Both the position numbers and the translations under genes were made by a program. From Cordilura impudica (Eukaryota > Arthropoda > Insecta > Diptera > Scathophagidae), in the NCBI GenBank assembly GCA_963682025.1, contig OY821517.1:52837662-52901661 (forward strand): 64,000 nt of DNA, read 5' to 3'. Positions within the stretch are counted from its first letter, which is position 1; the number at the start of each line of letters is the position of its first letter. The notes under the pieces are model-generated. The model had not been told where the DNA came from. It saw only the letters and a list, made by a program, of their open reading frames with translations, and did not search any database. Shown piece by piece: positions 22,064 through 33,725 of this stretch.

Positions 22064-22690
22064 TCGCACCTGTACCTCTAAAGTGAGTCAACTCAAAATT
22101 TTTTCAATTTTCACTTTTTGCCAGAAAACGATGCACAGTGGTCATATCTATCCACTGTAAAAATCTTACATCGATTTTTCTGGTCTTTCGCAAAAAAAAT
22201 ACAGTTGTAACCTTATTTGTGTTATAAGAGTAGCTGCACACAGAAAACAGATTCATTGTGGCTACCGAATTTATTACCAACCGAATTGGGATAATGCTAA
22301 TAACCGATTTTCGGGTTCACGATGATTACAATTCTGTTGCCTTAACAGTAAAAATTATGTCATAATAGACAATTTGCAGATGATATTAAATTTGTGTTGA
22401 TACAATCGAAAATACAGTTGTTCCACTTTAGAAAAATTCGGTTGGCAAATATTTTTTCTGTGTGTGCTTTAGAATCCACTAAAAATACATAAATTGAGTT
22501 CCACCCAAAAAACTCGCTATTTTTGATGATCACTAAAAAAATCGCAAAAACAACTACTGTTGTAAACTTATTATTCGCAATTCTTTACAATGAAACAACT
22601 GTTTTTAAATTTTATAGTAAATATTAAAAAAACCGTTTTTTGCCTTGACTCAATTGACTAAATTTTGAGTTGACTATCTAACAGGTGCGA
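22064..22690. mobile_element. TA-flanked MITE, family B copy 1, with a nested MITE
   Basis: Ends are TCGCACCTGTACCTCTAAAG on the left and, on the right, the inverted but decayed CAACTCAAAATTT...GGTGCGA. TA lies on both sides (22062-22063, 22691-22692). The inner part (CACAGTGGTCATATCTATCC, GTTGTAAACTTATTATTCGC) matches the copy at 58952-59363. A family C element interrupts it at about 22237-22466. No transposase is encoded. The TA flank suggests a Tc1/mariner-type source; because the flank reads ATAT, a 4-bp duplication cannot be excluded. Confidence 0.8.
22237..22466. mobile_element. MITE family C nested in MITE B
   Basis: Inverted ends CACACAGAAAACAGATTC on the left and TTTTTTCTGTGTGTG on the right, each followed inward by an ACCGAAT/ATTCGGTTGG-type block. 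It splits the MITE B sequence between AGAGTAGCT and CTTTAGAATCC, which is continuous in the copy at 58952-59363. Related copies are at 35868-36063 and 36130-36300. Confidence 0.7.
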
Positions 22691-24430
22691 TATGTAGAAT
22701 TGTTGATTAGAAATGTGATCACAAATTCTAAAATCAAACTTTCTCATTTAAGGCTTCAAAAAAATTTAAAATCAAGAGATTGTGGATTCTCTTTGGATAT
22801 GTCTCTTTATCTGAGACAATTCCCAGGAAAAGTGATGTCAATATTTGAGGTCAGGAATTTACTTGCTAATTTTAAACTAGAAAATAATTTTTCTTATAGA
22901 AAAAACACGTGTATCAGCCTCGAAATTTCATGGATTAACCGAGCGAAGATTACTAGAATCGGTCAATACTTCGCAAAAAGAACAATCAAAATATAACAAA
23001 TATGCTAAACTTGTGATTAAAATGAAATTAAAAATTGGATTATCACCAAAAAAAAGTGTATCGTGATCAGTGCTTCTTAATGAGTTCCTTTCTTATCCGA
23101 GCACTGAGTTGCGTAGTATTAGATGCTCGGTATAAGTCACCCTTTCTAATTGTTCTAAACTGAAATTTCGATTGTATTACTAGAAACTCAATAACAGCTA
23201 AAGATTTTCTATTATAATAAAACTCAACAGAATTGTAGTCCTAATCAACTTAATGAATTTCAGTCATTATCTTCATCTAAATCTATGAATCTATTTTCTG
23301 AGTGTATAATATTTTTTATCTCCATAACTTTTTATCGTTACTTCTATTATAGCTTTAGTTATATATAAATTACGAAATAAAAAAAATTAACTTCACACGC
23401 ATTATCCACAGAGAATAAACAAGAAAGAGCCAATTTAAGTAAACAAACTGCTTTGATGAAAACGTTTTTTTTCGTACGTTATCGCCAAATAATCATCAGC
23501 ATCATCATTATTATTATTATAGCGCTATCAAACATAATCATCCCTCTAAATAAATATTGTTTGTATGGTTGTCTGTCTGTCTGTCTGGCTGGCTGTTTGA
23601 ACAAGAAAAGCTAAAAGACAAAAAATTTTTTAAAAAATAATATTTATTTTATTGTTCGCGCAAACATCATTTATAGCCATAAAGCCACAAAGTATTGTTG
23701 TTGCTGCTGCTGCTGGTGGTGTTAAACTCTGCTTACATATTTCTTTTTTAGTGTTGTACGCATTTTATACTCTTCTAATGCTGCTCATTCATACTCCTTG
23801 AATGTTCAGTCATGCAGCCATTTATTAAAATGAAGAAAACCAAAAAAAAAAATTTATAATTGAATAAACGCGCCATAACCATCCTTGCTCGCTTGTTGTT
23901 GTTTTTTTTTTTTTTTTTTTTTTTATCGTCATCATTGTCATCATCATCAGCAGCGGCAGTACTCGTATCTTTACCAGACCAGTGTGAGTTAACAAAGTTA
24001 TTATTATTATCATTTCAAGCTAGTTTCGTATTTGCCACCACCACTCCAACCCTCACTTTTCTCAAACTCTTCGCTATTGCCAACAGCCACCGCTTAAAAA
24101 AGAAGGGTGTTTTGTTTATTAATGTTTTTGCAAAAATACATCAACAGTTTGGCAACCCCATGCATCATCTCCAGCAACAATGGAATCCCTTATTAGTTGG
24201 CTTTTAGTCCTTCTCTCTCTCTCTCTCTTTCTTTCTCTCTCTTCTTTTTTTTGTGAAACACTTTCCTTGCGAAGCCTTATTCATAAAAACGATGTGTTAT
24301 TTAAGCTTTTTTTCGCTTATGATTTAGCGATTTTTTTGTTAATTAGGGAAATATAACAAAATCTAATAATAATTATTTAGATTGTAAAACAAAATAAAGT
24401 TTTTGCTGTGACGAAGGCGACAAATAGGTA
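22691..24430. other. noncoding stretch with simple repeats
   Basis: No recognisable gene. A 103-codon frame at 22685-22996 has no motif. Simple sequence includes CTGT tetramers near 23572-23588, a CTG trinucleotide tract near 23702-23716, a T run at 23889-23914 and a CT tract at 24208-24245. The frame over the T run (23860-24207) encodes poly-Phe and Ser/Ala runs and is not credible. Confidence 0.45.
24208..24253 (+). repeat. CT-rich microsatellite
   Basis: An alternating TCTCTCTCTCTC tract with TTTC interruptions. Confidence 0.8.
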
Positions 24431-25714
24431 CACTTGTTACAAAAAGTATCCGTACACCTAAAATTAAAACCGTCATACTATGAAAAAAATTAACTAAAAT
24501 GAACTATTTCTTTTTTTTTCGTAATAAATTATTAAGATATTAAAGGTTTATTGCCGTCAACAAATTTTATGCAGGTAAAAACCATCAAAAAGGAAAGAAT
24601 TCATAACAAAAAGTATTCGTACATTTGAAATATTGATTTAAAAAAAAAAAAACAAAATTTACATTAAATTTTGTTTCTTTTAGTTATTTGTAAGACATCC
24701 TTTGCGTTTTAGCACCTCTGTGAGCCGCTTTGGCATCGACTAAACCCACTTTAAAGTATCGTCTTTACTCCACTCATCTAACATGACGCTTTTTAACATT
24801 TCCTCCGTGGCTAATTTATGCTGACAGATTCTGTGCTCCAGTAATTCCCACATATGCTTTATCGGATTAAGATCGGCTGATTTGGTTGGTGATTTCAACT
24901 GAATTTTAGTTTTGTAGAGTAACTACAGCTTGGCATTTTGTGCCGCATATTTTAGATCATTATCCTGTTGGAACAAAAAAACCTTCTTTGTTTGAAAATG
25001 TTTAAGTATCCAATTTGATCCATTATAGACTCAATAAATATGAGTTTAACAACTCCGTTGCCTGCCATACAACCCAAAATCATAATGCCACCTCCACTGT
25101 GTTTAATCGTTGGCAAAAGATTTTCTTCATTTAATGTAGTTCTACTTTTTCGCCAAATTGACTTTCATCTGTAAATAAAACACATTTCCAAAATTCTGCA
25201 GCTTTGCTTATATAGGCACTCATTATATAGTCCATACGTTTTTGCTATTGACAGCGGAAATGAATGGGTATCTACGTGCCACACGACCATGGGAAACAGA
25301 TTTGGTTAATATTTTGCAAACGGCGTCTTCATGGATATCGTTGATAAAGGATTCTTGGGTTTAAGAACTAATTTTGGAAGCACTAAGTTTGGAATTCTGT
25401 TTTACTAACACCGAAATAATTCTTTTTTCGCTCTTAGTTGGCTTATAGGAATGACCATGAATTGTCGAATTTGTAGTTTTGAATGACGTCCTGCACTGAG
25501 GAGTAGCTGCTACCTATGATACGAGCTCTTTCACGTAAAGATTGGCCCTCATTTCTAAGCTTAGGGCTAATTTGTCTGTCGTCAGTACCGATTTCCAGAA
25601 GCAATACAATCACAAAAGTCAAATCAATTTTAAATAGACAAGCTTGTCTTCTACATCATTGCATAATTCGAAATTCCCCAAACTGTAAATGTACGAATAC
25701 TTTATCTGGCACTT
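24431..25714 (-). mobile_element. Tc1-like transposon 2 with a decayed transposase
   Basis: The left end CACTTGTTACAAAAAGTATC lies next to TA (24429-24430). The right end, inverted, contains GCCAGATAAAGTATTCGTAC. A second internal copy of the ACAAAAAGTATTCGTACA block at about 24606 gives the left side an IR/DR-like double repeat. The interior codes on the minus strand: a DNA-binding region near 25440-25600, then HSGGGIMI...CMAGNGVV near 25040-25105, QQDNDLKYAAQNAKL near 24930-24975 and KSADLNPIKHMWELLEHRI near 24830-24885. These are the Tc1 DDE blocks; the NPIEHLW-type glutamate reads lysine (NPIKHMW). Several stops and frameshifts are present. Confidence 0.83.
24690..25640 (-). pseudogene. 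Tc1-like transposase, degenerate
   Basis: Conserved blocks in N-to-C order on the minus strand are the HTH-type region, the SGGGIM block, QQDNDLKYAAQ containing the second aspartate, and SADLNPIKHMW where the third acid should be glutamate. The glutamate-to-lysine change together with stops indicates loss of function. The length fits a nearly full Tc1 transposase of about 340 codons. Its target would have been its own GTATTCGTAC-type termini. Confidence 0.75.
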
Positions 25715-25841
25715 ATAGTTGCCATACTGCGTTTTAGCGTTGTAAATAAAACAATTGAATGGAAACGTTCCCTATGTTTTTTTAACACAAAGGAAAATTT
25801 CCAATGTGTCAGTGGTAAAATGTTCATCATATACATATATA

Positions 25842-26193
25842 TCTATAATATTAATAGGCCAAGCGATTTTTGTGACCAATGTTTTTTTCTACCGTTTTAT
25901 CCCGATATTGACAAAACGTATATTTTTTGAAAGGTATTTCTTTTAACCTGTTCAGCAGACTTACAGAATTTTAAATTTTTGCCTTTATTTTGAGTAAATT
26001 ACATTTAAAGTTGCCAATAACACATACATAAAATTATACAACGCTATGTGTCTTTTTATTAAATTTCTTAATGTGTTTGTAAGTATGTTTTCGTCATTTA
26101 CAATAATAATAAACTAAAAAATAGTGAATGGGCCAAGTTGAACTAAAGTTGCCTAGAACTTGCACTCGAATTTCGAGCACTGGAATATGCTAG
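25842..26193 (+). mobile_element. Helitron family A copy 2
   Basis: It starts TCTATAATATTAATAGGCC after A and ends CTAG before T. The palindrome CTCGAATTTCGAG lies just upstream of the end. 352 bp, noncoding, same family as the copy at 4987-5352. Confidence 0.82.
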
Positions 26194-27432
26194 TATATAT
26201 AAATGGATGTATGTATGTATGTTCCGTATGGACTCCAAAATGGCTGGACCGATCTTAATGAAATTTTCAAAGAATCTTCAGAATAGCCTGGCGGGTGAAA
26301 TTGTGTCTGATTTTTGATTTTTGGTCTGTGGGTGGAGAGGCGTGGCAAAATCAAATTTTAATATTGTACCTCTAATGGTATCTATTAGCCCTGTCTTGTA
26401 ACGTTGTTATTTGAATAAGAGTGAATTTAAAATCACATGAAATTGAAATTTTGGGTATCTTGAAACCACTTTTTTTTATTTATTTAATGGAAATATATGT
26501 TTGAGTTAAGAACATATGTTATCTAGAAACCGAGGTGCCATATGGTTCTTTATTCAGTTTCACAAAAAACCTTTAAGTATTTTGTGCATGTTTTTTCTTA
26601 AGTTTATAGAAAAAGTATAAAGAAAAATATTTTATTTTAAAATAACAACTTATTTGTTCATTTAATTGTTTTTGTTCTTCAATTTCATTCAATTAAAAAT
26701 GACTTTTCTATTTTTAAAAAAATTCGATATTCAAATAAATTGGATTTGACTGGCATCACTACTGTTTCGAACATATGCAAAAAAAAATAAAAATATGTGA
26801 TTTGATGAAAAGATTTTTTTCAATTCCTTTATTTGCAATAATTAGTGCATAAAGAATCTATGTTATAATTGAAAAAATTATAATAGAAAATAGATTGTGT
26901 AAATAAAAAGTTTTTATTATAGTTATAGAACAGCATCATCGCAAAAAGTGTGTTTTATTAACATCGACCACTTATTACGAGTTTTTTTTTTTTAAATCAG
27001 CGCAAAATGTAGACGTTTTTTAAAATCGTTTTTTTTTCATAAAATTGATGTCTAATTTTTTAAAATAATGACAAGGTTCAATAAAAAACATGTTAGAGTT
27101 TAAATATCAATTAGTTTTTTTTATCTCTTAAGACCTGCTTAGTAGGATAAAAGGGCATTTGTTTTGATTTCACAAAGCCTTTTCTATGTGAATTAAAACG
27201 AGAAAAAATATTCTTATTGAAATTAGAGAACAGCAAAAAACTCGTAGATTTAAGAATTTGTTCATTTACGAGTTTTTTTTGTGATAGTGGTTTCAAGAAC
27301 AGGGGTGTATATATGTATATAAAAACGGATGGACCGATTTTACTTTCGTCCTACACTGTGTATTTAAATTTAGATGCAACAGAAAAATCAGATGTTTTCT
27401 TAGGGCCAGCTACGCGGACCAGACCCAGCTAG
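26194..27432 (+). mobile_element. Helitron-like element, family B copy 1
   Basis: The 5' part TATATATAAATGGATGTATG leads into GGACTCCAAAATGGCTGGAC, a pattern common at Helitron 5' ends. The 3' part GCTACGCGGACCAGACCCAG ends CTAG followed by T. Its last 90 bp match the inverted complement of 49370-49470. A clear 5' TC is not visible because the start abuts the CTAG of the preceding Helitron, so the exact start is uncertain. The middle is AT-rich with no Rep/helicase motif. Confidence 0.6.
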
Positions 27433-28750
27433 TTCAAAATATTTTAATAAAATTTCTATTAGTATTCAAAAATTTTTATCTTCTAGTGTACGTATACTTT
27501 TTCTTCTAAGTATATCTAATTTTATAATTTTAAAGAAAGAAAATGCTCTCCTCAATTAGCTAAATAATGTAATTCGAAAACCTTTTAACTTTTGAAAAAA
27601 TATTGGTAGTTAAGTTGTTAATTGGCTATGAAAATTTAATTACCGAAATTTAGAGAAGTCCGCCTTTTCAAGGAAACGTTTTCAAAAATATGTTTGCAAA
27701 TTATTTTTAGCTTTTTTATTTTATTCAGGTTTAAATTAGGCATCACATTATATTTATTATCTTCCTTATGATGGTAGTAATAAGCAAAACAATGAAATTC
27801 GCTAACTTTTTAACAACAAATATCGGTAGTTAAGTTTCCTATGAAAATTTGACCTTAACGAGTTAGAGAATCACAGCGCAGATTGTCTATTGGGATTTCG
27901 CAAATGTTTTTTAAAAGTCCATACAAAAAAAAATTGTTTTTAACTTTTTTTAATTTAACATGCTCTAGAATTGGCATCACTTTATCTTTTTTATATATTA
28001 TAATCTTTCTTATGATGGTGATAATGAGCAAAATAATGATGCTTAGCTTAGTGGGAATATTTTTTTTTTTTGGGATGTATATTTCTGATTTGCTTATTAT
28101 ACAAAATATATAGTCCATTGCGCTTTGGTTTTGTAATTTATTAGGATGGCAACTATTTGTTTGTATATTTATTTTTGGAGGAATTAGGCATTAGGAATTC
28201 TCTGCCCTATAGAAAACTCACTATTCTTTATGCTTGAATCAAACTTGGCAATATTTCGAGCGGTTACTTATATGGTGTTCTCAAAGCATATAACTTCCTA
28301 ATTTTAATAAAAGTTGTTGGAAGATCTAGAGATAATTTTAAGTGATAATTTTAGAGACCAAAAACAGAACACGGAAATTGAAATCATTTTTCATAAAAAA
28401 AAATACTACTGATACATAATGGACAACGAAACGTAGGAAACGGCAAATTTTTAGAAGCTTTTGTGTAAAATGTTTTATGTTGCTAAAGCTCGTGGAAATG
28501 TCGAGGATATGTTTAGAGCCCAAAAGAATACGAAATATAAAAAAAAGAATTCCTTGCGTAGTGTACCTCACATCGAACAGACAATAAATAGTGTCAATTA
28601 CTTGTTAAGCTATTCTATGCATAGTATGTGTAAGTTAAGTAATATAGGTTAATTTAGTATAAAAAGGGTTGCAACCCAAAAATAAATCAGATTTTAATTT
28701 AGATAACTTAATCGGCAACAACTGCCTTTGTTTCTTTTAATTAAAATTTC
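27433..28750. other. AT-rich noncoding sequence, possible old LTR-like piece
   Basis: No coding sequence is recognised; the overlapping frames at 27855-28118 lack motifs. Two diverged segments, 27590-27660 and 27800-27870, both contain TCGGTAGTTAAGTT. Near 28655-28690, TATAAAAAGG followed by AATAAATCAG has the layout of an LTR promoter and polyadenylation signal, but no second LTR is found. Confidence 0.35.
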
Positions 28751-28839
28751 TATTTGTCTTTACTCTGTAGGAAAGGCAAATATAATAGATCAACCAGTGG
28801 CAAACTCTGCCGGTTGAAAAACTACAAAGGACAACATTC

Positions 28840-28926
28840 CATCACATGGCGATCCTGCCAGTATATATATTACATTTCCACTACATGGCGATCCTGCCAA
28901 TTTATATATTACATTCCACTACATGT
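28840..28926 (+). repeat. two-copy tandem repeat (~43 bp)
   Basis: CATGGCGATCCTGCCA followed by TATATATTACATTTCCACTA is repeated once head-to-tail with small changes. The function is unknown; a primer-binding-site origin is conceivable but unsupported. Confidence 0.7.
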
Positions 28927-29049
28927 AACATTCCACCATACTGATATGGCAAACAATATGCAGTTGTGACAAAAGAAGCAACTCAGTTAATGGTAAGGGC
29001 TCTATTAATACCGTAATTTATATTAAGGAGGGTTTTCAAAGAAGCCCTC

Positions 29050-29275
29050 ACAATATGTCCACATAATTGTGACCGTATTTAGCATCCTGTCAATCCTGTC
29101 ATCCTTCCAAGGAAGGCAAATCCTCCAAACTGTCCGGAGCTTAGGCCAGTGGAGGGTGGGCTCTTGTGAAAAGGAAGTAGAAGAGCACAAAAAAGGTGTT
29201 TCAAAATGCTCCACTTTAAAATCTCTAATGGAAGGGTTTCTGGAAAAGGTCCATAAGTTCATACGTAGTGGGTAG
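29050..29275 (+). pseudogene. Tc1/mariner-superfamily transposase C-terminal fragment
   Basis: The plus-strand frame reads VILPRKANPPNCPELRPVE at 29098-29154, then shifts frame through KGSRRAQK and SNGRVSGK. The NPPNCPELRPIExYW block is typical of a fly mariner/Tc1-related transposase and carries the third catalytic acid (E). A stop follows EGGLL. Only about 70 codons remain, with no flanking inverted repeats recognised. The opposite-strand frame 29023-29262 is a shadow. Confidence 0.6.
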
Positions 29276-29344
29276 GACCCTGAAAATTTTATATTAAGGC
29301 TGAATTTTAATTAAATAAATAATTAAATCCATAAAAATAAAGTT

Positions 29345-29855
29345 TTTTTTTTAAACTCTTTCTTTCTTTATGCATATGAGTTTTGAATATCGCCGTAACT
29401 TTGCGTGACTATTTTAAAATTAATCTTTGGTCACAACAAGTCTATGAACAAAGTTTCAGATCGACCGGTTGAGGGGAAATGGGGTTTAAATCACTCCGTG
29501 ACTGTGCGTGACAATGCGTGACTGTACGTGACTATGTCAAAGTTAATCTTTTTTCACGGAAAGTCTATCGACCAAGTTTCAGATCGATCGGATAAGGGGA
29601 AATCGATCTTAAATCTCTCCGTGACTGTGCATGACTAAGTCAAAGTTCATCCTTTTTTCACAACAAGTGTATGGACCAAGTTTCAGATCGATCGATCGAC
29701 CGTGACTATGCGTGACTTTGCGTGACTACCCCTAAATTAATCTGTAGTCACAACAAGATTATGGGCCAAGTTTTAGATCAATTGGATAATGGGGAATGGG
29801 GTTGGCTCACGACAGAAACACAGAGAGTATGAGTTAAAAGAGTTTAAAAAGGATA
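29345..29855 (-). repeat. minisatellite-bearing element, copy 2, inverted
   Basis: It is the inverse complement of the element at 18040-18890. Four units contain TCCGTGACTGTGCGTGAC and CCAAGTTTCAGATCGA. Its far flank AGAGTATGAGTTAAAAGAG matches the inverted left flank of copy 1. TTTAAACTCTTT-like sequence occurs near both ends (29348 and, inverted, near 29840), suggesting short inverted termini. Confidence 0.78.
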
Positions 29856-29863
29856 TAAACTAA

Positions 29864-30120
29864 ACACACAGAAAATGGATTCGTTGTTGCAACCGAATTT
29901 GTTGCCAACCGTGTAACATGTACCATCACATATTTCTGTTGTGATTACTGAATTATATTATATATATGACTGTACAATGGTAAAAGCAATTAATATTATA
30001 TATAAATTCGATTGTATGCATTGTGATATTTAGTTGATACACTTGAAATACTAATTTTAATAATTGATTGTTACAACCATAAATCGAGATTTTTACTAAT
30101 ACATAGAAGAAAAAAAGTCA
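29864..30120. repeat. possible MITE family C copy
   Basis: The left part CACACAGAAAATGGATTCGT leads into GCAACCGAATTTGTTGCCAA, matching the family C terminus. The right end, near GTTACAACCATAAATC, is only weakly inverted. Confidence 0.4.
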
Positions 30121-31067
30121 AATATTATTATTAGTTAAGTATTTATTTTTATAAATTTATACATTTCACATTTGGCAAAAGAAGTTAATTGTTCCTGCCT
30201 TCGCTAAATAATTCCATGCGATAAAAGAGTTTTGAATTGAAATATATTACAGAAAATCCACATATTTCAATTGTGCTAACATTTGTAAAAAAAAAATAAA
30301 CATTATTATTAATAAATATATTATTATTGTTATTATTTTTAGTATTATTCAAAAAAAAAATATTATTATAAAAGCTGTATCAATTTATAATTTAATTTTA
30401 GGTTATTAAATGGTTAGATCATAAGGCAATATTGTTAGTTGACATTGTTACCTGGCGATATATATGTATGTATCCTAAAGACATTTACTGAATAATATTA
30501 TATATATTACATCGAATATTTTACACATTAATGGAAACTGTGGACACTATGGCTGAAAAAGGTTCTATATTGGTTATATGTATACCAATGCCAAATCGTT
30601 GCAAGTTCAATTCGAACGCTTAGGAAGTTTGTAGTAGTGCTATTTATACCGAACTAATATGGAACAGTAATATTTGGCCTAGGCCTTAAATTGTACTTTT
30701 TTATAAATTTAAATAGCTGTTTCTATGTCCTTAATTTAATTAGCACATTTATATTTGCGATCTGTTGTTTCACTACAAGTGATGGAAAAGTGATTTTGTG
30801 TCATACGTCGACATTATAACAAGTCTATCCAGGTCGAATACATCAGCACAAACTCTTTACGTACCCAAGCCTATAATAATCCCCTCGGGCAATTGATCAA
30901 CTTTGCAATAACGACTGCTTTTGTGACATTCTAACCGGAAAGCAGTGGTTAGCATCTTGAATTTATCTTGGAGCTGGTCCGATCCCTGAATACAACTTAG
31001 AACTATTCATATATAGACTTGATTTTATTCGTTTGTAGAACATTGCGGTTAAACATACACGACCTAA
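30121..31067. other. AT-rich sequence, no feature seen
   Basis: No supported coding, terminal repeats or structured RNA. AT runs with ATT trinucleotide patches near 30300-30370. Confidence 0.45.
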
Positions 31068-31481
31068 AAACACGACTTAAAATATAACTGAACTCGAACC
31101 TGTTTATTGTACATGTTCTGTTTTTTCTTACTACACGAGCCACAACACGACTTAAAATATAACTGAACTCGAACCTGTTTATTGTACATGTTCTGTGTTA
31201 TTTTTTCAGTACACGTACCAGAAATGAACTTCAAATAAAGCAACACTCAAAAATGTGTGCTTTATGTGAGATTGAAACAAAAAGTATGTGATACAAAAAT
31301 GTTCGTGTAAATAACGAAATATTAAAACGAACACAGTCATGGTTGTGTTGGGCACCGAAGAAAATTTAAAAACAAACATAATTGGTATGAAAATAAAAAT
31401 ATGTGTGTGTTGGTCTAAGTTATGTTTGTTTACATATATGTATGAGTTTTTTATTCAGTGTGTGTTTTTTTCTGAACTCTG
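31068..31481 (+). repeat. foldback repeat family D, copy 1
   Basis: A 75-bp unit with CACGACTTAAAATATAACTG and GTTTATTGTACATGTTCTG occurs twice (31070 and 31145). It is followed by GAACACAGTCATGGTTGTGT and an end TTTTTTTCTGAACTCTG at 31481. The copy at 51228-52684 shares this end and adds an inverted arm, so this copy is probably truncated on its left. Confidence 0.75.
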
Positions 31482-33070
31482 ATAAGGATACATTTGGATT
31501 TTTTAGGATTTAAAGTTAAACCATTGACATCCGCCCAGAGAGAAACACGCCGCAGTACATTGTTCAATGTTTCCTTTATTATTGCTTATGTACAATTGGA
31601 AGTCATCAGCATACATTCTAATTTTGCAGTGGAGCAACTGTTCAGGAAGATCATTTGCATTGATGGAAAAGAAGAGAGGACCGAGAATGGAGCCCTGTGG
31701 AACACGGGAAGAAAGGTTAAGGTTGTTAATGGTTTTATTTCAACATACTGCACTCGATCCTTTAGATATGACTCAATTAATTTGGTAGATGTTGAGGAAA
31801 AATTCATGATTTTTTCTAATTTTTGAATCAATATGGTATGGTCAAAGGTATCAAAAGCCTTTGAATGATCCAACAATACCAACATTGCAACACAGCCATC
31901 GTCAATTTCCTTTCTGAGATCTTCGGCTACATCGGTAAGAGCAGTAATGCAACTATGTTTGGCTCGAAATCCAGACTGTTTATCGGTCAACAAATTATGA
32001 TGATTAATGTAATTAGTTATCTGTAAATGTAGAAGTTTTTCAAATGCTTTTGACAGATATGGCAATATGGCTATGGGTCGATACTCAGTGGGTGACTTTG
32101 GTATTGGAAGAATTTTAGCCTGCTTCCATCTTAGTGGATAAGTGCTTGTCATAATTATTTTATTAAATATATTTGTAATTATTGGTAGCAGTGACGGGAG
32201 AATAATTTTTAAAACAGCGGGCTGGATACCATCAATGCCTGTAGTGTTTGATTTTATGGATAAACAGCTTTTGAGTACATCTAACGGACTTACACATTCG
32301 AAATTGAATAGGCTATGCGGAAGATTGGCAGCATGATAGTTAATATAATAACTATGGTCCGCTTGAGACATGGGTATATTAACAAATTTTTTGTTTATAA
32401 CATCTGGATCTGATATGATATTAACATGATTATTTTTACTATTAATATTCCAATTTCTTTAATGGTTTTCCATTTATTTTTTGTAGAAATTAAATTTTAA
32501 AATTTGTTGGCATAGTATTTTGACTTTACGTTTCTTATGGTTTTGGTAACAATTTTTCTTGAGTTTCGATAAGTGTTATATAGATCATCAGTTTTAAAGC
32601 GCTTCCAGCGAGAGTAAGCATGGTCACGATCTGCTATGAGATGCTTTATTTCAGCCGTGAACCAAGGTTTCTGGCGGTAACTTACTTATCTGGCGGTAAC
32701 TTACTTATTTCGTTTGCATCCGCACTATTGTATTAAATAAAGTTGTTATGTTTTGTTCCAAAAAAGCCAATTGATCATTAACCGATATGATATGATAAAT
32801 GCAATCCCAGTCGATTTTGACAAACTCTTCTTCAAGAGTGGGATAGTTTATACGTGATTCATACAATTTCCTTTCGCTTAGAAATTTCAAAAGAGGTTAA
32901 AAATTTGTGTATCTTTTGTTATAACCGAAAAATAATTCTTATTACAAATTTTATAGGTAGTACTCTAACCGATTATTTATTGCAATATCTGTTAAAACAT
33001 TTTCGGTTTGAAATATGTTGGTATAATTGAATCAGTAGTTACAGTCCCCAATAATTAGGATTAAAACATG
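31482..33070 (-). pseudogene. non-LTR retrotransposon (CR1/L2/Jockey-like) endonuclease tail and reverse transcriptase
   Basis: Minus-strand coding, N to C. VLIIGDCNY near 33050 resembles the GDFN motif at the end of the AP endonuclease. A linker contains KPWFTAEIKHLIADRDHAY near 32610-32670. RT blocks run from about 32371: TTGIDGIQPAVLK, WKQAKILPIPKSP, YRPIAILPYLSKAFEKLL, LLTDKQSGFRAKHSCITAL and LLDHSKAFDTFDH, the first catalytic aspartate region. After a frameshift near 31710 come VPQGSILGPLLFS and RMYADDFQLYIS near 31605-31620. A second frameshift precedes LTLNPKKSK at about 31510. QSGFR..H and SKAFD are typical of the CR1/L2/Jockey group. A 19-bp tandem repeat (TCTGGCGGTAACTTACTTA) interrupts the linker at 32672. 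Truncated at both ends and dead; it abuts the end of foldback D. Confidence 0.85.
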
Positions 33071-33109
33071 TTATTCTCTATTTTATTAGGTTGCTTCAAT
33101 TATATTAGG

Positions 33110-33322
33110 CTAGACATTTTTGTAAAAAATCTGATTGGTTACCGGAACCAATTTTGTTTTTATAGATACCTTAAATATAAAAGAATTATATTTATATGGT
33201 AGTTATAAGAGAATATCTGTTATATTTTTAAAAATTAAAAAATTACAAAGAAAATTCGTAATACTTTAGCAAATTTTTCTAGTTGGAACCGCATTCCAAC
33301 CAATCTTTTTTCTGTATGCAGG
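33110..33322. mobile_element. MITE-like inverted-repeat element
   Basis: TCTGATTGGTTACCGGAACCAA on the left faces the inverted TTGGAACCGCATTCCAACCAATCTTTTTT on the right (about 33280-33311). The ends resemble the ACCGAATT/CCAACCG blocks of MITE family C. AT-rich interior, no coding. Boundaries approximate. Confidence 0.5.
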
Positions 33323-33424
33323 TTTTCTTAATATTAAATTTTTTCGATCTCACTCCTAATTGTCAGACAATGTTATGATTTAAACTTATTGAATTGCGTC
33401 TGATCTCTCATTCAGGCCGTATGA

Positions 33425-33725
33425 GGCTTAAAAAGTAAAACTTTTGCTTGAATTCTCATTTAGTTGTTTTCAGCAAATGTATATGAATTTAACTTTTTAG
33501 CAAACAGACTGCTTTTGGTTAATGATGAAGGTTAGTTATTCTTCCCGAAACAGCTGTATAACCGGTCATGCAGAATATAGATTAATTTTTGAAACAAATG
33601 TGCCAATGATTTTTGCTTTATTTAAAGTAAAAACATTTGATCTTGAGTCTGAATAATTTCAAACTCAATCATTAAAATTATAAAGATCGAAAATAAAATT
33701 TTTTATTTTTATAGAAAATAATGAA
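33425..33725 (+). repeat. dispersed repeat R5, uninterrupted copy
   Basis: Contains CTTTTGCTTGAATTCTCATT, CATGCAGAATATAGATTAAT, TTTGAAACAAATGTGCCAAT and AAAACATTTGATCTTGAG. It also appears at 57120-57400 and, inverted and interrupted, around 47838-49370. This copy serves as the empty site for a DINE-1 and a Helitron insertion in the 48-50 kb copy. Confidence 0.75.

Noticed and set aside
23860..24207. A 115-codon plus-strand gene with a hydrophobic N-terminus
   Set aside because: The apparent membrane segment is a T homopolymer followed by TCA/TCG simple sequence; no motif afterwards.
28655..28960. An LTR and primer-binding site of a retrovirus-like element
   Set aside because: A TATA-like and AATAAA-like pair and a TGGCGATCCTGCC motif are suggestive, but there is no second LTR, gag/pol or TG...CA border.
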